From positions 7,661,501 through 7,725,500 of the forward strand of contig NZ_CP112880.1 in NCBI RefSeq assembly GCF_028747205.1: a DNA stretch of 64,000 nt, in the 5' to 3' direction. This document shows, one piece after another, positions 56,440 to 64,000 of this stretch. The notes under the pieces are model-generated. The model was not told where the DNA came from, searched no databases, and saw nothing but the letters and a program-made list of their open reading frames with translations. A program made the translations under genes and the position numbers. This DNA comes from Streptomyces sp. CA-278952. Lineage in GTDB: Bacteria > Actinomycetota > Actinomycetes > Streptomycetales > Streptomycetaceae. Each line of letters starts with the position of its first letter. Within the stretch, counting starts at the first letter, position 1.

Positions 56440-59400
56440 TTGAGACGACAACACCCGCGCCCCCGTGCCCTGTTCAGGGCCCTGACCTGCGCTGCTGCGC
56501 TGCTCATACCGGTCGGTGCCACTCTGGTCCCGACGGCGGCCGCCGCACCCGCCGTGCCGGCCGAAGCCACCGCCGCGAAGGCCTTCACGGCCGACGACCC
56601 GGTCACCGATGTCCACGGGCTGAAGGGCGAGTACTTCAGCATGTCCGCCCCGGGCGCCCGGGACTTCGCCGAACTCGGCGCCACCTCCCTGGACCCCGAG
56701 ATCAACTTTCCCGGTCTCACCGGGACGTTCGAGTCGGCCACCGGCAAGACCGAGCACACGACGGCCCGTTGGACGGGGCAGCTGGAAGCCCCCGAGACCG
56801 GGGAGTACACCTTCTCCGCCATCGGCGACAACGGCTTCCGCCTCTCCCTCGACGGAAACGTTGTCATCGACCACTGGGAGCCGGACTGGGACAAGGAGCA
56901 GCACAGTGCTCCGATCTCCCTGAAGGCCGGGGAGAAGCACGACTTCAAGCTGGAGATGTTCCAGGACATCGGCGGCGCCAGCATGTTCCTGCGCTGGGGG
57001 AGCGACACCCTCGAGAAGCAGATCGTGCCCGAATCCGCGTTCACCCCGCCCCCCGACTTCGAGGTCTACCCGGTCGCCCTGAGCGTCGCGACGAACGGCA
57101 AGCGCCTCCAGGCCACCTTCCGGGACCGTGTCTCGGACTACCGGAAGGTGAAGGAGCACCTCAAGATCGAGGTCGACACCTCCCCGATGCCGGTGAAGTC
57201 GGTGAACCGGGCCTCGGACGACCCGAGGGCGCTGATCATCGATCTCGCCGCACCGGTCCAGAAGGACCAGCGGGTCAAGGTCGTCTACGACGGCCAGGGC
57301 GGTCTGAAGTCGGGGACCGAGACGGTCCCGGAGATCGGCCGCACCGCCAAGAACCTCTCCACGCACCGCCTCACCACCACCTGGGGCGACAAGCTGGACA
57401 AGAACCACCCGCTGCCCGAGTACCCCCGGCCGCAGCAGGTCCGCGACCAGTGGAAGAACCTCAACGGCCCCTGGGAGTTCGCCGGGGCCACCGAGGGCGA
57501 GCAGCCGGTCTTCGGCAAGAAGCTCGACGAGAAGATCATCGTGCCGTTCCCGGTCGAGTCCCAGCTCTCCGGCCTGGAGCGCGACGAGGACCACATGTTC
57601 TACCGGAAGCTCGTCACCGTGCCGAAGAACTGGTCGGTGGGGAAGGGTGACAAGGCCAAGGGCGGCAACGGCTCTCCCGACAAGCGCCTGAAGCTCAACT
57701 TCGACGCCGTCGACTACCGGTCCACGGTGTGGGTCAACGGCACCAAGGTCGCCGAACACACCGGCGGCTACACCGGGTTCACCGCCGACATCACCGACGC
57801 GCTGAAGGGCAACGGCCCCCAGGAGATCGTCGTCGCGGTCACCGACAAGACGGGTCCGAACCAGCCCAAGGGCAAGCAGTCCACCAACCCCGGCGGCATC
57901 GTCTACACCCCGACCTCCGGCATCTGGCAGACCGTGTGGATGGAGCCGGTGGCCCCCACCGCCATCGACTCCCTCACCACCACACCGGACATCGACACCG
58001 GCCGCCTCGCGGTCACCGTCAACTCCGCGAAGGCCTCCGCCGACGCCCGGATCACCGCTGTCGCCCGCGACCGCAAGGGCAAGGTCGTCGGCACGGTCAC
58101 CGGGCCGGCCAACCGCGAGCTGAGCCTGCCGGTCAAGAACCAGCACCTCTGGTCGCCGGACGACCCCTACCTGTACGACCTCGACGTCTCCCTCGCCGAC
58201 GGCCGCTCCAAGGACAGCGTCGAGAGCTACTTCGGGATGCGCCAGCTGAAGATCGACAAGGTGGGCGGCTACCAGAAGCTCGTCCTCAACGGGAAGCCCT
58301 TCTTCTCCCTCGCCATGCTCGACCAGGGCTTCTGGCCCGACGGGCTGTACACCCAGCCCAGCGACGCCGCCCTCACCTTCGACCTGAAGGCCCAGAAGGA
58401 CCTCGGCTTCAACGCCGTACGCAAGCACATCAAGGTGGAGTCGCCGCGCTGGTACTACCACGCCGACCGGCTCGGACTGCTCGTGTGGCAGGACTTCGTC
58501 AACGCCGACATCGACAACGACGCGGGCAAGAACGCCTTCCTCACCCAGGGGAAGGAGATGATGGAGCAGTTCCACAACTACCCCTCGATCAGCGGCTGGA
58601 TCGTCTTCAACGAGGGCTGGGGCGAGTGGGACCGCACCGAGACCGGCAAGATCGCCGAGGACGTCAAGGCACTGGACCCGTCCCGCGTCGTCAACGCGCA
58701 CAGCGGTGTCAACTGCTGCGCGTCCAAGGGTGATTCCGGCAAGGGCGAGATCATCGACCACCACGACTACGTGAACAACGACCCGGCCTTCCCGGACGAC
58801 CGCCGCGCCGCGATGGACGGCGAGCACGGCGGCTTCACGCTCCGGACGCCCGGGCACATGTGGCCCGGTGCGCCCGCCAACATCTACAGCGGGGTCGCGG
58901 ACAAGGCCGCCCTCACCGCGAAGTACGTCGACAACACCCGCACGTACTACCTCGCCGCCGCCGGCGCCGAGCTGTCCGGTTCCGTCTACACGCAGGTCAG
59001 CGACCTGGAGAACGAGCTGAACGGTCTGTGGACGTACGACCGTCGGGAGATCAAGGTCGACCCGAAGAAGGTCCGGGAGATCAACCGCCAAGTCATCGCC
59101 GCCGGGGCCAACGCCGGTGAGCGCGACGAGCTGAAGGGCGGCGGCTCCTGGTCGCTCGACGAGAACAAGGGCGCCACCTCCCGCGACAGCGGCCCCAACA
59201 AGGCCCACCTCGCCCTGGAGGGCGGCACGTCCTGGGCGCCGGGCGTCACGGGCTCGGCGCTGAGGTTCGACGGTGAGGGGCAGTACGCGCAGAGCGCCGG
59301 CCCGGTCGTGGACACCACGAAGGACTACACGGTCTCCGCGTGGGCCTCGCTGGACGCGGTACCGGGCAATTACGCCACCGTCGTCAGCCAGGACGGCCGG

Positions 59401-59748
59401 CGCACCGAAAACCCCTTCTATCTCCAGTACGGGCAGGGCGCGTTCGCCTTCTCCACTCCGGGCGGCAAGCGCGCCCGCCTGGAGATCACCCCGGAGACCG
59501 GCAAGTGGTACCACCTGGTCGGGGTCCGCAAGGGCGACACGATCACGCTGTACGTCGACGGGAAGCCCGCCGCCACCACCGAGGCCGGACCGGCCGATGT
59601 GAGCACCGGCCCGCTCTCCGTCGGGCGTGCCCAGTACGACGGTGCCCGGGGCGACTTCTGGAACGGCTCCGTCGATCAGGTCGGGGTGTACGACAAGGCC
59701 CTGACCGCCGAGGAGGTGTCCGCGCTCCACGGCCGTCAACAGCCGTAA
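56440..59748 (+). CDS. Secreted GH2 glycoside hydrolase with PA14 and LamG domains
   Basis: This is a 1102-residue protein. TTG 56440 has GAGGA 9 nt upstream. A signal peptide ends near residue 36 (TLVPTAAAA). A PA14 domain (about 60-195, LKGEYFSMSAPG; ARWTGQLEAPETGEYTF) is followed by the GH2 sandwich, Ig-like and TIM-barrel domains. The acid/base Glu lies in FNEGWGEWD (about 725) and the likely nucleophile in DGEHGG (about 795). A C-terminal LamG/concanavalin domain covers about 915-1100. Beta-galactosidase, beta-glucuronidase or similar exo-activity is possible. The sugar is unknown. Confidence 0.88.
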   Translation: MRRQHPRPRALFRALTCAAALLIPVGATLVPTAAAAPAVPAEATAAKAFTADDPVTDVHGLKGEYFSMSAPGARDFAELGATSLDPEINFPGLTGTFESATGKTEHTTARWTGQLEAPETGEYTFSAIGDNGFRLSLDGNVVIDHWEPDWDKEQHSAPISLKAGEKHDFKLEMFQDIGGASMFLRWGSDTLEKQIVPESAFTPPPDFEVYPVALSVATNGKRLQATFRDRVSDYRKVKEHLKIEVDTSPMPVKSVNRASDDPRALIIDLAAPVQKDQRVKVVYDGQGGLKSGTETVPEIGRTAKNLSTHRLTTTWGDKLDKNHPLPEYPRPQQVRDQWKNLNGPWEFAGATEGEQPVFGKKLDEKIIVPFPVESQLSGLERDEDHMFYRKLVTVPKNWSVGKGDKAKGGNGSPDKRLKLNFDAVDYRSTVWVNGTKVAEHTGGYTGFTADITDALKGNGPQEIVVAVTDKTGPNQPKGKQSTNPGGIVYTPTSGIWQTVWMEPVAPTAIDSLTTTPDIDTGRLAVTVNSAKASADARITAVARDRKGKVVGTVTGPANRELSLPVKNQHLWSPDDPYLYDLDVSLADGRSKDSVESYFGMRQLKIDKVGGYQKLVLNGKPFFSLAMLDQGFWPDGLYTQPSDAALTFDLKAQKDLGFNAVRKHIKVESPRWYYHADRLGLLVWQDFVNADIDNDAGKNAFLTQGKEMMEQFHNYPSISGWIVFNEGWGEWDRTETGKIAEDVKALDPSRVVNAHSGVNCCASKGDSGKGEIIDHHDYVNNDPAFPDDRRAAMDGEHGGFTLRTPGHMWPGAPANIYSGVADKAALTAKYVDNTRTYYLAAAGAELSGSVYTQVSDLENELNGLWTYDRREIKVDPKKVREINRQVIAAGANAGERDELKGGGSWSLDENKGATSRDSGPNKAHLALEGGTSWAPGVTGSALRFDGEGQYAQSAGPVVDTTKDYTVSAWASLDAVPGNYATVVSQDGRRTENPFYLQYGQGAFAFSTPGGKRARLEITPETGKWYHLVGVRKGDTITLYVDGKPAATTEAGPADVSTGPLSVGRAQYDGARGDFWNGSVDQVGVYDKALTAEEVSALHGRQQP

Positions 59749-59751
59749 CAG

Positions 59752-59775
59752 GGAAAGGACCGGGGTCCGCTTTCC
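59752..59775. terminator. Possible hairpin after the GH2 gene
   Basis: GGAAAG (59752-59757) pairs with CTTTCC (59770-59775), with an inner GAC/GTC pairing and a small bulge, 4 bp after the stop codon. The stem is short. Confidence 0.4.
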
Positions 59776-59967
59776 TCGCGCCGGGCCGCCTGGCGCAGGG
59801 GAGCGGGCCCCGACCCCGTCCTCCGTTCCTACAACTCGCGGACCATGCGCGCCGGTTGCGTCATTCCCAGGGTGGAGGCGAGGTGCAGCCCGGCGGGGGA
59901 TCCGCCCGCACGGCCGGTTCCTGAATGATCTTTCCTGTCCGAACATGTGACCGGAAGGATCGATATC

Positions 59968-61611
59968 GTGCGCAACAGACGACGTCTCGTACCCCTGTTA
60001 GCGGTAAGCATCACGGCAACCCTCGCCCCCGCGCTGGTCACCTCCACGGCCACCGCCGCTCCGTCGGCGTTCTCCCCGTCGAGCGCGTCCCCGTCCGCCG
60101 GCAAGGGCGCGCTCGACCGGTACGCGAAGCAGAAGCCGCGCTGGAAGCGGTGCGAGGCCGCCGCGCCCGCGGAGTTCCGGTGCGCCACGATCAAGGTCCC
60201 GCTGGACTACCGGAGACCCGGGGGCGAGCGGATCGACCTGGCCATATCCCGGATCAAGGCCACCGCACCCGGCAAGCGGCACGGTGTCCTGCTCTCCAAC
60301 CCCGGCGGCCCAGGCGGCGAAGGCCTGTACATGCCGCTGTCGATGGCCGAGTCGCTCCCCGCGTCCGCGCGGCAGAAGTACGACCTCGTCGGCTTCGACC
60401 CGCGCGGTGTGGGACGCAGCAGCCCGGTCTCCTGCGGCCTGGAGCCGGAGGAGGAGGACTGGCTGCGGCCGTACAAGGAGGAGACGTTCGACGACGACGT
60501 CGCCTGGGCGCGGACGTTCGCGGACAAGTGCGAGGAGAAGGCGGGCGACGTGCTCCCGCACCTCACCACACGCAACACCGCACGTGACATGGACCTGCTC
60601 CGGGCGGTCCTCGGCGAGAAGAAGATCAGCTACGTGGGCTACTCGTACGGCACCTACCTCGGGGCCGTCTACACCCAGCTCTTCCCGCGGCGCGCCGACC
60701 GGTTCGTGCTGGACAGCGCGGTCGACCCGGAACGCGCCTGGCGCGGGATGATCCAGTGGTGGGCACAGGGCGCGGAGCCCGCGTTCGACCGCTGGACCGG
60801 GTGGGCCGCCGAGCGTTCGGAGCGGTACGGCCTCGGCGACACCCCGAAGAAGGTCGAGGGGGCCTTCTGGGACCTGGTCGCGCGGGCCGGCGAGGAGCCC
60901 ATCGACCTGGACGGGCAGCTGGTCACCGGCGACGACATACGCAGCGGCATGCGGGCGGCGGTCTTCAGCCCGCACTCCGCCACCGAGGCGTTCGTGGAGT
61001 TGAAGAAGGCGGCCGACGGCAAGCCCGCCGCGACGGAGAAGCTCAAGGCGTTCACCGGATCCGAGGAGCGCGAAACGGCGGGCGCGGCGGTCGAGACGCC
61101 GGCCGACAACGTGTCCGCGAGCTTCTGGGCCGTGGTGTGCGGCGACAACTCGGCCGCGTGGTCCCGCGACCCCGAGAGCTACCGGCGCGACGCCATCGCG
61201 GACAGGGGCCGCTATCCGCTCTTCGGGGACTTCGCCTCCCACATCAAGCCCTGCGCGTTCTGGGACAGGTCCGAGGAGCGGGCGACCGAGGTGAACAACA
61301 AGGTCACGTCCCTGGTGGTCCAGAACGAGTGGGACTCGCAGACGCCGCTGCCCAGCGGCCAGGCCCTGCACCGGCAGCTGAAGGGGTCGAAGATGGTCGC
61401 TGTCCTCGGCGGCGAGGGCCACGGCGTCTACCCCAGCGGCAACGCGTGCACCGACGGCGCGGTCAACCGCTATCTGCTGACCGGCAGGCTCCCGGCGAAG
61501 GACGTGACCTGCAAGGCGACGGCCGAGTCGAACGCCAAGGCGCGGCAGAACCAGCAGGAGGACGTGATCCCGGGGTCTCCGCTCCCGGACCGCGCCCCTG
61601 ACCGCTTCTGA
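59968..61611 (+). CDS. Secreted S33-family peptidase (tripeptidyl aminopeptidase-like)
   Basis: This is a 547-residue alpha/beta hydrolase. A signal peptide (NRRRLVPLLAVSITATLAPAL...TATAAPS) covers the first 35 or so residues. The oxyanion stretch VLLSNPGGPGGEG, nucleophile elbow VGYSYGTYLG (Ser about 226), Asp in NEWDSQTP and His in GEGHGVY complete the triad. This is the order of Streptomyces tripeptidyl aminopeptidases (TAP), which remove tripeptides from secreted proteins. GTG 59968 is chosen because GGAAGG lies 9 nt upstream. It sits between two GH2 genes. Confidence 0.9.
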   Translation: MRNRRRLVPLLAVSITATLAPALVTSTATAAPSAFSPSSASPSAGKGALDRYAKQKPRWKRCEAAAPAEFRCATIKVPLDYRRPGGERIDLAISRIKATAPGKRHGVLLSNPGGPGGEGLYMPLSMAESLPASARQKYDLVGFDPRGVGRSSPVSCGLEPEEEDWLRPYKEETFDDDVAWARTFADKCEEKAGDVLPHLTTRNTARDMDLLRAVLGEKKISYVGYSYGTYLGAVYTQLFPRRADRFVLDSAVDPERAWRGMIQWWAQGAEPAFDRWTGWAAERSERYGLGDTPKKVEGAFWDLVARAGEEPIDLDGQLVTGDDIRSGMRAAVFSPHSATEAFVELKKAADGKPAATEKLKAFTGSEERETAGAAVETPADNVSASFWAVVCGDNSAAWSRDPESYRRDAIADRGRYPLFGDFASHIKPCAFWDRSEERATEVNNKVTSLVVQNEWDSQTPLPSGQALHRQLKGSKMVAVLGGEGHGVYPSGNACTDGAVNRYLLTGRLPAKDVTCKATAESNAKARQNQQEDVIPGSPLPDRAPDRF

Positions 61612-61621
61612 CCCCGCCGCA

Positions 61622-61672
61622 CCTCGCACCCGACCGCGCCTCGCACCCGACCGTACCTCGCACCCCACCGCA
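61622..61672. repeat. Three imperfect 17-bp tandem repeats
   Basis: CCTCGCACCCGACCGCG-like units occur at 61622-61638, 61639-61655 and 61656-61672, with one to three changes between copies. They lie just after the peptidase stop codon and are non-coding. Confidence 0.8.
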
Positions 61673-61690
61673 TATCTCGCCCCGCACACA

Positions 61691-61738
61691 GCCGGCCCAG
61701 CCGCGACGGAAAACCCTCTCCGTCGTGGCCGGGCCGGC
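61691..61738. terminator. Hairpin terminator between convergent genes
   Basis: GCCGGCCC (61691-61698) pairs with GGGCCGGC (61731-61738). The inner CGCGACGG/CCGTCGTG pairs extend the stem around an A-rich loop. It lies between the peptidase gene and the end of the second GH2 gene. Confidence 0.75.
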
Positions 61739-61776
61739 CGGTCGTTCACCCGCTCATCGTCCTCGGTCCCCGGGGA

Positions 61777-64000
61777 TCACGGGGTCCAGGGCGCGTCCAC
61801 CGCCCAGGTGGTGTCCTCGGCGAAGGAGACCGGACTGTCGAAGGTCCGCCCGCCGCCGGGGGTGGCCAGCCACACCTCGGAGTCGATGTGTCGCAGATAG
61901 CTGCCGGGCAGATTGGCGCTGGTGAACCGCACCCCGCCACTGCCCGCGACCGCGCACCAGGTGGCATCCGCCTTGAACAGCGCCGAGTTGTCGTTGGCAT
62001 CGCGCCGCACGCGGAAGTCTTGGTGGCGGAGGAACTCGCCGGGATAGTTCCGGGACTCGAAGGAGTAGCAGTTGCCGTTGGCGAGACCGGGGACGATCTT
62101 CCAGGTGGCGTCCGCCTTCAGCACCGCCGGACTCCCGCTGTTCACCACCTCGGTGAAGGCCAGCCCGTCGTAGTGCCGGAGGTGCTTCGTCGTGTGCCCG
62201 GGGGTGGTGACCCGCAGCGACCGGTTCTGCCCGGTGGGGAGGTTCACCGGGGGAGCGGGGTTCCGGGACGCCTGGATCAGGGCCTGGTTGGCGGCTCTGA
62301 CCCGGGCGGTGTCGACCTTGACCACCTGGCGGTCGTAGGTCAGCAGCCCGTTCGCCTCGTTCTCGACGTCCGTGATCTCCGTGTAGACCGACGCGGAGAG
62401 CCCGGCGGGGAGTTGGCCGACGCGGATGGCGTCGAGGAGTCCGACGAACCGGTTGTTGAGAGCCGCGATGCTCGGCTGGTCCTCGTAGCTGAAGCCGCCG
62501 CCCGGATACCACTCGTGACCGGGCACCTTGTAGCCGAGCCCGCCGAATTCGCCCAGCACGGCGGCCCGGGTGGCGCTCGGCGCGGTGTTGCCGGGGCCGA
62601 CGTAGATGTGGTGGTCGACCACGTCGCCGTTCCCGCCGTCGACCGAGCCGCAGCAGTTGACGCCGCTCATGTTGTTGACCAGGCGCGAGGGGTCCTGGGC
62701 CTTGACCTCGTCGGCGATCCGGGCTTGGTCGTACTGTCCCCAGCCCTCGTTCTGGTTGACCCACATCACCACCGACGGCGAACTGCGGTGCTGGTCGATG
62801 ATGGTGCGGTACTCCGTCTCCCACTGGGTGCGGGCCGGCCCGTCGGGCACCTTGCCGGTGTCCATCGACGGCATGTCCTGCCAGACCAGCAGACCCAGCT
62901 TGTCCGCCCAGTAGAACCACCGCTGCGGCTCCACCTTGATGTGCTTGCGGACCATGTTGAACCCGAGGTCCTTGTGCGCCTGGAGGTCGTACTTCAACGC
63001 CTCGTCGCTCGGCGCGGTGTAGATGCCGTCCGGCCAGTACCCCTGGTCCAGGGTGCCGGTCTGGAAGACGAACTTCCCGTTGAGCACCGGCCGCAGGATG
63101 TCGTCCACCTTCGCCAGGCCCACCGACCGCATGCCGGTGTAGCTGCCCACGGTGTCGGTGACGGCCGAGCCGTCGAGCAGGTCCGCCCGCACGTCGTACA
63201 GGAACGGGTCCTCGGGGCTCCACAACCGCGGATTCGGGACGGGTACGGAGATCTCCCCGCCCACCGCGCCGGTCGCCGTGCCCACCACCGTACCGCCAGT
63301 GGAGACGGTGATCCGGGCGTTCCGGCCCGCCGCGCCCGCCGACTGGACCTTCACCCGCAGGGTGTTGCTCCCCAGGTGCGGCGTCATGTCGAGGCGGGTG
63401 ATGTGGGCGGCGGCCACCGGCTCCAGCCAGACCGTCTGCCAGATGCCGGAGGCCGCGGTGTAGAAGATCCCGCCGCCCGGGTGCGGCTTCACGTCGTTGA
63501 TCCGCTGCTTGCCGACCGCCTGCCCGCCGGTCTGGCTCGGGTCGTACACGGAGACCACGACGGTGTTCGTACCCCTGTTGAGCTGCGGGGTGATGTCGTA
63601 CGCGAACGAGTCGAAGCCACCCTTGTGCGCCCCGACCTCGGTGCCGTTGACCCAGACGGTGGTCTGCCAGTCGGAGGCCCCGAAGTGCAGCTTGACCCGG
63701 CGGCCGTCCCAGTTCGCGGGGACGGTGAAGGTCCGCTTGTACCAGAGCTTGTCCATCTCGGTGATGCGCCGCTGGATGCCGGAGAGCGCGGACTCGGCGA
63801 CGAACGGGACCCGGATCTGCTCCGGGAAGGCGGCGGGCTGCCCGGCGTCACGGCCGGTGACGGCGAAGTCCCAGATGCCGTTGAGGTTCGTCCAGTCCGG
63901 CCGGGTCAGCTGCGGGCGCGGATACTCCGGCAGCGGCTTGTCGACGGAGACCTGGTTCGTCCACGGCGTCGTCATGGGCGCCGGCTTCGGCTCCCAGGCG
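61777..64000 (-). CDS. GH2 glycoside hydrolase with AbfB domain, N-terminus cut by window edge
   Basis: About 741 residues are visible. The frame is open to the window end, and the residues just before MTTPWTNQV (AWEPKPAP) look like a mature N-terminus, so a signal peptide probably lies outside. The GH2 jelly-roll (LNGIWDFAVTGRD; LHFGASDWQTTVWVNGTEVG), Ig and TIM-barrel domains follow. The acid/base Glu is in NQNEGWGQYD and the nucleophile in LGEFGG. The C-terminal 150 residues are an AbfB arabinose-binding domain (LRHYDGLAF; YLRHIDSEVWL). The core is related to the GH2 gene at 56440. Confidence 0.87.
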   Translation of the reverse strand, partial: AWEPKPAPMTTPWTNQVSVDKPLPEYPRPQLTRPDWTNLNGIWDFAVTGRDAGQPAAFPEQIRVPFVAESALSGIQRRITEMDKLWYKRTFTVPANWDGRRVKLHFGASDWQTTVWVNGTEVGAHKGGFDSFAYDITPQLNRGTNTVVVSVYDPSQTGGQAVGKQRINDVKPHPGGGIFYTAASGIWQTVWLEPVAAAHITRLDMTPHLGSNTLRVKVQSAGAAGRNARITVSTGGTVVGTATGAVGGEISVPVPNPRLWSPEDPFLYDVRADLLDGSAVTDTVGSYTGMRSVGLAKVDDILRPVLNGKFVFQTGTLDQGYWPDGIYTAPSDEALKYDLQAHKDLGFNMVRKHIKVEPQRWFYWADKLGLLVWQDMPSMDTGKVPDGPARTQWETEYRTIIDQHRSSPSVVMWVNQNEGWGQYDQARIADEVKAQDPSRLVNNMSGVNCCGSVDGGNGDVVDHHIYVGPGNTAPSATRAAVLGEFGGLGYKVPGHEWYPGGGFSYEDQPSIAALNNRFVGLLDAIRVGQLPAGLSASVYTEITDVENEANGLLTYDRQVVKVDTARVRAANQALIQASRNPAPPVNLPTGQNRSLRVTTPGHTTKHLRHYDGLAFTEVVNSGSPAVLKADATWKIVPGLANGNCYSFESRNYPGEFLRHQDFRVRRDANDNSALFKADATWCAVAGSGGVRFTSANLPGSYLRHIDSEVWLATPGGGRTFDSPVSFAEDTTWAVDAPWTP

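Noticed and set aside
56371..59946. A 1191-codon minus-strand open frame
   Set aside because: It is the mirror of the GH2 gene in another frame; the GH2 reading has clear domains and catalytic motifs.

Overview
The window is a 64 kb piece of a Streptomyces-type actinobacterial chromosome. The DNA is very GC-rich with strong third-position GC bias. GTG and TTG starts are common, and several genes appear to be read from leaderless transcripts. The gene families are also typical of the group: WhiB-like protein, HATPase_c_2 anti-sigma-type kinases, DUF5753-type XRE regulator, SpoIIE phosphatase, RheA/Hsp18, HpnB, SoxR-type promoter. There are no rRNA or tRNA genes, no insertion sequences and no CRISPR array.

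Layout. 1-18.6 kb: regulatory and membrane genes. These include a divergent ROK repressor/MFS pair with an inverted-repeat operator, a Cds1-like cysteine desulfhydrase, SRPBCC proteins, an SDR-DUF2867 oxidoreductase, a DeoR regulator, a very large membrane protein with a GHSQG motif, a beta-helix/AAA+ fusion, an Rv1733c-like protein and a MOSC protein. 18.9-22.5 kb: a compact minus-strand cassette that looks like an undescribed RiPP-type system. It has a 51-residue precursor with a triplicated Lys-x-Gly-Cys-Ile-Ser core, a CapK/PaaK-type adenylate-forming enzyme, a small GRDP-like protein and an MFS exporter, behind a good consensus promoter. A membrane protein/histidine kinase/response regulator operon lies divergent to it. 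25.7-28 kb: carbonic anhydrase plus SulP transporter. 28-36.6 kb: TerD, HpnB, a racemase, Lnt, Nudix and ceramidase genes, several with -10 boxes 6-7 nt before the start codon.

37-45 kb: a 5'-nucleotidase, a DUF574 methyltransferase, the rheA-hsp18 heat-shock pair with two RheA-type operators, two DUF2267 proteins, then a second carbonic anhydrase/SulP module. 45-50.6 kb: an ABC exporter behind a MerR/SoxR-type 19-bp-spacer promoter, RNase HI, an anti-sigma kinase/XRE pair around a palindrome, and a SpoIIE phosphatase. 50.7-56 kb: an ArsR-AHSA1 operon followed by an MFS gene interrupted by an in-frame TGA at a conserved Trp, then a PNPOx protein, a WhiB-like protein, a DUF1232 protein, a decayed FHA-ABC ATPase and another anti-sigma kinase. 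56.4-64 kb: two secreted GH2 glycosidases, one with PA14 and LamG and one with AbfB (cut by the window end), flanking a secreted S33 peptidase.

Gene starts were chosen from ribosome-binding sites, -10 spacing and family knowledge. Product names come from reading motifs and have not been confirmed by database search.
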